Origin: SURF-24 sp964537965
Lineage (GTDB): Bacteria; Bacteroidota; Ignavibacteria; Ignavibacteriales; SURF-24
Length of the DNA stretch: 9,237 nucleotides
Direction: 5' to 3'
Assembly (NCBI GenBank): GCA_964537965.1
Contig: CAZIDB010000191.1
Location: 1 to 9,237 of the forward strand
Shown here: piece after piece, positions 6,291 through 9,237 of the stretch
Numbering within the stretch: position 1 is the stretch's first letter
Layout of the letters: every line of letters begins with the position of its first letter
Notes under the pieces: model-generated
What the model saw: the letters and a program-made list of their open reading frames with translations, nothing else
The model's database searches: none
Told to the model about the DNA's origin: nothing
Position numbers and translations under genes: made by a program

Positions 6291-7607
6291 CACATCCTGA
6301 GCTTTTTCGGGAACAGTTAAGTAGAAAGAGCTCCAGCCTGCTGTCCAGTCGGTATAACCGAAGGCACCAATGTAATTGGCGGTTCTGTCAAAGAATTTAT
6401 CAGATTCTGAGGGAGGAGTAGAACCGCCAGTTAATAGAGGAGAACCGCTTGTTGGCATCGGATTAGGATTGCCCAAATTAAATGCATCTGCAAGAAGTAA
6501 TTCATCATTGGCTGAAAAAATTCTTCCGCTGTTATTTATAAACCAACTGCTAATATCAAATGAACCATCTGATTTTACAGTGTCAAGATTTTTTGAACAT
6601 CCTGAAATGATGCTGTTCTTTAAGTACATGTTTCCTGCAATAGCATCGCTTATGGTTTGTGAGCCGTCAATAAGTAAACCAGTCGGGTAACCCATAATGA
6701 GAGCATTATTAATTTTATTTTGTGAAGATCTTCTTAAGTGCATTCCTCTTTTAAAGTTTGAATTGATAGCCGATGAAGATGTAGCTTTAGGACCAACAAG
6801 AGTAACATTCCACCATGTTGGTGAAGTGCGTGGTTCGTTAGTTGAGCCCGAGCCGTCGTTATCGGATTCGAATCCGTTTGAACCGGAAACATCTGCAATC
6901 TCAGGATCTCTTACGCCAAGAAGGAACTGAAGTTTACCCTGGTAACCAAAGTCGGTATCAAAATCATCATCCCAGCCACGGTAAGCGATTAAATGTTTAC
7001 AGTTAACTGTGCCGCCAAACCATTCATAAGAATCATCACCGGAGTAGCTGACCTGGATATAATCAATAGTTGTTCCTCTTCCCACACCACCGAAAGTTAA
7101 ACCATTAATTTCATTGTTAGCAGAGAAAGCAATTCCCGGATACTCGATACGCACATATTTCATAACACCGCTGTTATCATTAGGATCAGTACCGCCGTAA
7201 GTATCGCCGGGACCTTCGATAGAAGCAGTACCACCGGGAACGTTGATAGGAGCATTACCAAGAAGAATGATTCCGCCCCAGTCGCCATAAGTTGGAGTTT
7301 GTGTTGAACCGTCTTTGTTAAATTCACTTGTAAAAACTATTGGGTTCGAAGCTGTACCTTCAGCTTTAATTTTTCCGCCGGGTTGTATTATAAGCGTACC
7401 CTGGGAAACATTTTCTCCATAAATAATTGTACCGGGTTCAATTGTTAAAGTTGCTCCGGATTTTACTCTTACAAAACCTTTAAGTAAGTAAGTGTTTGCC
7501 GATGTTAATGTTATATCAGAAGTAATATCACCTTCAACAGATATCTGAGCTTTTAATAACATCGTAATACTAAAGAACCATAGAAAAACCAATAAGAGTT
7601 TTTTCAT
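5608..7607 (-). CDS. secreted two-unit T9SS surface protein, N-terminal part
   Basis: This is the N-terminal part (about 666 residues visible) of a protein that should be about 947 residues once joined to 4816-5507. Residues 1-20 are a signal peptide (MKKLLLVFLWFFSITMLLKA). Unit 1 covers about 24-439 and unit 2 starts at about 440. Each unit opens with a short beta-rich stretch (LKGFVRVKSGATLTI, PGGKIKAEGT, NPIVFTSEF) resembling a right-handed beta-helix, then YGDWGGIILLGNAPIN, EINGLTFGGVG, SYSGDDSYEWFGG, YRGWDDDFDTDFGYQGK and SGSNGFESDNDGSGS. The aspartate clusters could bind metal ions. I recognise this as a Bacteroidota family often found next to TonB-dependent receptors, without an established biochemical role. 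Start ATG 7607 has a strong GGAGG 10 nt upstream. It lies 22 nt behind the receptor gene, so the two are probably an operon and partners at the outer membrane. Confidence 0.9.
6291..7538 (-). repeat. tandem protein repeat unit 1
   Basis: This is the first and complete copy of the 1248-nt coding unit, from VEGDITSDITLTSA to about VPEKAQDV. Repeat spacing is measured from matching anchors (6856 and 5608, both TCGTTATCGGATTCG). It supplies the missing gap sequence by homology at 6704-6855, which encodes the stretch between NGFESDND and NALIMGYP. Confidence 0.9.
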
Positions 7608-7617
7608 AAATGCGTCG

Positions 7618-7622
7618 CCTCC
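7618..7622 (-). promoter_or_regulatory. strong ribosome binding site of the repeat protein
   Basis: The plus-strand CCTCC reads GGAGG on the minus strand, 10 nt before the ATG at 7607. It is the clearest Shine-Dalgarno sequence in the window, in contrast to the weak or absent ones ahead of most other genes. It fixes the start at 7607 and suggests that the surface protein is made in larger amounts than the receptor upstream. Confidence 0.8.
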
Positions 7623-7629
7623 ATTTAAT

Positions 7630-9237
7630 TTATAATGTATAAGAAATTCCTAAAGAAAAGTTTTTGCCCTTTTTATATCTTGCTTCAACGGTATCTTTGC
7701 CGGGACGTTTCTGTATAAACACAACATCCTGAGCAAGAATATCTTTGGCAGAAAAGTTTATTGTTAACTCGGAAATAATTTTTTGTGAGAGAGAAAAATC
7801 TACCTGGTCACGCGCTCTTTCAATAATATCTCCAACGTTTATAAAACCGACCTGTGAAATTCTGTCGCCCACTTTGTTGTAAACCACATTTCCAGAAAAA
7901 CCCAGACCCGGATTTTCATAGTATAGTCCGTAATTCATTATGTATTCCGCCTGTCCCTGCATCGGCCGGTCAGTCTTTTGGAATCCGATTGCTGCGGAAT
8001 CTGAAATGGAAACTTTGGATTTAATAAGACTGAGATTGCCGACAAATGATAGTCCCGACAGAAGATCAGAGATAAAACCGAAGTTCTTTCTGATTTCAAA
8101 TTCAACACCGTAGCTTCTTGCTTTAGAAACGTTAGCATAAGAGCGATAAGCTTCAAAACCTGATGTTGCAATGAATACCTGCTCAATCGGGTCTTTAAAT
8201 TCTTTATTGAATAAACTTACCGCATACAATTCACCAAGATCAGGATAATATTCAAAACGCAAATCATAATTATCAATTAAAGTTCTTTTAAGATCAGGAT
8301 TTCCGATAACAAGTTCGCTAGTAAGAAAATCATAATAACTGTAAGGAGCTAACTCCCTGAATTCCGGTCTTGCTAAAGTTTTACTGTATGCAGCACGTAA
8401 ATTTATTCTATCATTCAGCAGGTAAGTAATATTTATTGCTGGTAGTATGTCTTTATATTTAGGTGAAAGTGAAATCTCTTCGTTGGTTTCAGATTTGGAA
8501 TAAAGTTTCTGGTTTGAATATTCATATCGTAATCCACCAACAAGTTTTAGTGATTCAAACATCATAGCATCAAACATAAAATAGCTGCCAAGCACTGATG
8601 AATTAGAAGTGTAGCTGTCTGAAGGCTTTGTTATCTCAACTACCTGTATAAATTTAGAGTTAAAATTATCCGGTTGGAAAATACGGTCGATTGAGAGCAT
8701 CATAATACTGTCCTCGGCAATAAAATTTCCACCCGGCATATTTCTAAAGCCAAAGATTCTTGCATCAAAATCTCTTTCTTTCTTATCAAGCATAAATCCC
8801 AGCTTGAATGAAGGAAGATTCTTTTCTGCAAATGGTTTAACTTTAAAGTCAATGTTTCCGCTATATATCTTGTCGTTCAGCTCGCTGTAAAAACGCGTAG
8901 TCCAGGATTGGTCTAACAGGAATCTCAACGGATCTTCAGGTGAGGAAATATCCCTTGCATAAACGTACTGTCTTGCGTCCGGTTCGTTTCTTTTTGAATT
9001 ACTGAAACTTGCATTCCAGTTGATTGAGCTGTTTTTAAAGCCCGGTATTACGTGTTCGCCAAGCAATTGGGTTGAAAACAAAGTGCGGGATATAAATCTT
9101 AATGCGGTGGTTTCCCGGTACTGTGAAGTATATTCATAATCACCGGCGTTAATAAGAACATCGTTATCAGAAGACTGGTTGAATAAATTTTTCCAGCTTA
9201 TTTTATTAAAACCGAATTTATAACTTGTATTTAATAA
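7630..9237 (-). CDS. TonB-dependent outer-membrane receptor, C-terminal part
   Basis: The frame is open from the window edge at 9237 to the TAA at 7630, giving 535 residues; the TTG at 9081 is internal, since upstream codons continue in frame (SWKNLFNQSS, DYEYTSQYRETTALRF). The visible part is a beta-barrel of the TonB-dependent receptor type: alternating strands such as LGFMLDKKERDFDARIFG, LVGGLRYEYSNQKLYS, INLRAAYSKTLARPEFREL, NPDLKRTLIDNYDLRFEYYP, ELYAVSLFNKEFKDPIEQV and a closing strand NFSLGISYTL. RPEFRELAP, GNPDLK and IDNYDLRFEYYP are typical of large Bacteroidota receptors. The signal peptide, any carboxypeptidase-like domain and the plug lie outside the window. Such receptors import bulky or scarce nutrients using TonB energy. 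The substrate cannot be read from the barrel. It heads the operon with the repeat surface protein 22 nt downstream. Confidence 0.9.
   Translation of the reverse strand, partial: LLNTSYKFGFNKISWKNLFNQSSDNDVLINAGDYEYTSQYRETTALRFISRTLFSTQLLGEHVIPGFKNSSINWNASFSNSKRNEPDARQYVYARDISSPEDPLRFLLDQSWTTRFYSELNDKIYSGNIDFKVKPFAEKNLPSFKLGFMLDKKERDFDARIFGFRNMPGGNFIAEDSIMMLSIDRIFQPDNFNSKFIQVVEITKPSDSYTSNSSVLGSYFMFDAMMFESLKLVGGLRYEYSNQKLYSKSETNEEISLSPKYKDILPAINITYLLNDRINLRAAYSKTLARPEFRELAPYSYYDFLTSELVIGNPDLKRTLIDNYDLRFEYYPDLGELYAVSLFNKEFKDPIEQVFIATSGFEAYRSYANVSKARSYGVEFEIRKNFGFISDLLSGLSFVGNLSLIKSKVSISDSAAIGFQKTDRPMQGQAEYIMNYGLYYENPGLGFSGNVVYNKVGDRISQVGFINVGDIIERARDQVDFSLSQKIISELTINFSAKDILAQDVVFIQKRPGKDTVEARYKKGKNFSLGISYTL

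Noticed and set aside
6376..6930. Plus-strand frames opposite the repeat protein (6376-6690 and 6697-6930, also 5264-5494)
   Set aside because: They are antisense shadows of a well-supported gene, and similar frames recur in each repeat unit.
7938..8186. 82-codon minus-strand frame inside the receptor gene
   Set aside because: It overlaps the TonB receptor in another frame and has no protein-like features.
9079..9081. TTG at 9081 as start of the TonB receptor
   Set aside because: The reading frame is open through to 9237 with receptor-like sequence, so the gene runs off the window edge.

Overview
The window looks like a piece of a metagenome-assembled or draft genome from the Ignavibacteria/Chlorobi side of the Bacteroidota. 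The main evidence is a type IX secretion (T9SS) C-terminal sorting domain beginning with the SQNYPNPFNPSTTI signature typical of that group. It sits with a TonB-dependent receptor, weak or absent Shine-Dalgarno sequences in most genes, and AT-rich DNA. A run of exactly 100 N (5508-5607) marks a scaffold gap of unknown size.

Layout. Positions 1-472 hold no gene I can support. Positions 473-2212 look like a small cluster of integron gene cassettes without a visible integrase. Cassette 1 (474-1479) carries a tail-anchored protein with a discoidin (F5/8 type C) domain, and cassette 2 (from 1480) carries an orphan 194-residue protein. The evidence is the integron end rule: the first bases of each cassette are the exact reverse complement of the R'' box behind that same cassette's gene (12 bp for cassette 1, 9 bp for cassette 2). 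The junction between them reads G/TTAGGT. The 66-codon reading frame between the two genes is the attC recombination site, not a gene.

Positions 2310-4757 (+) hold a two-gene unit: an exported M28-family zinc peptidase with a PA domain and, 3 nt later, a PstS-family phosphate-binding lipoprotein starting at GTG. A 10-bp hairpin at 4761-4788 separates this unit from the opposite-strand genes and acts mainly as the terminator of the minus-strand operon.

The minus strand from 9237 to 4816 is one operon. It begins with the C-terminal 535 residues of a TonB-dependent outer-membrane receptor (start outside the window). After 22 nt and a strong GGAGG ribosome binding site comes a large secreted T9SS protein made of two 416-residue tandem units. 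The assembly gap falls inside the second unit. Filling it with the 152 bp found in unit 1 restores one reading frame and gives a protein of about 947 residues. The receptor, the surface protein and the PstS-like lipoprotein may form a nutrient, possibly phosphate, acquisition set, but that link is inference. The most notable findings are the cassette pair and its two poorly characterised proteins, and the repeat that broke the assembly.
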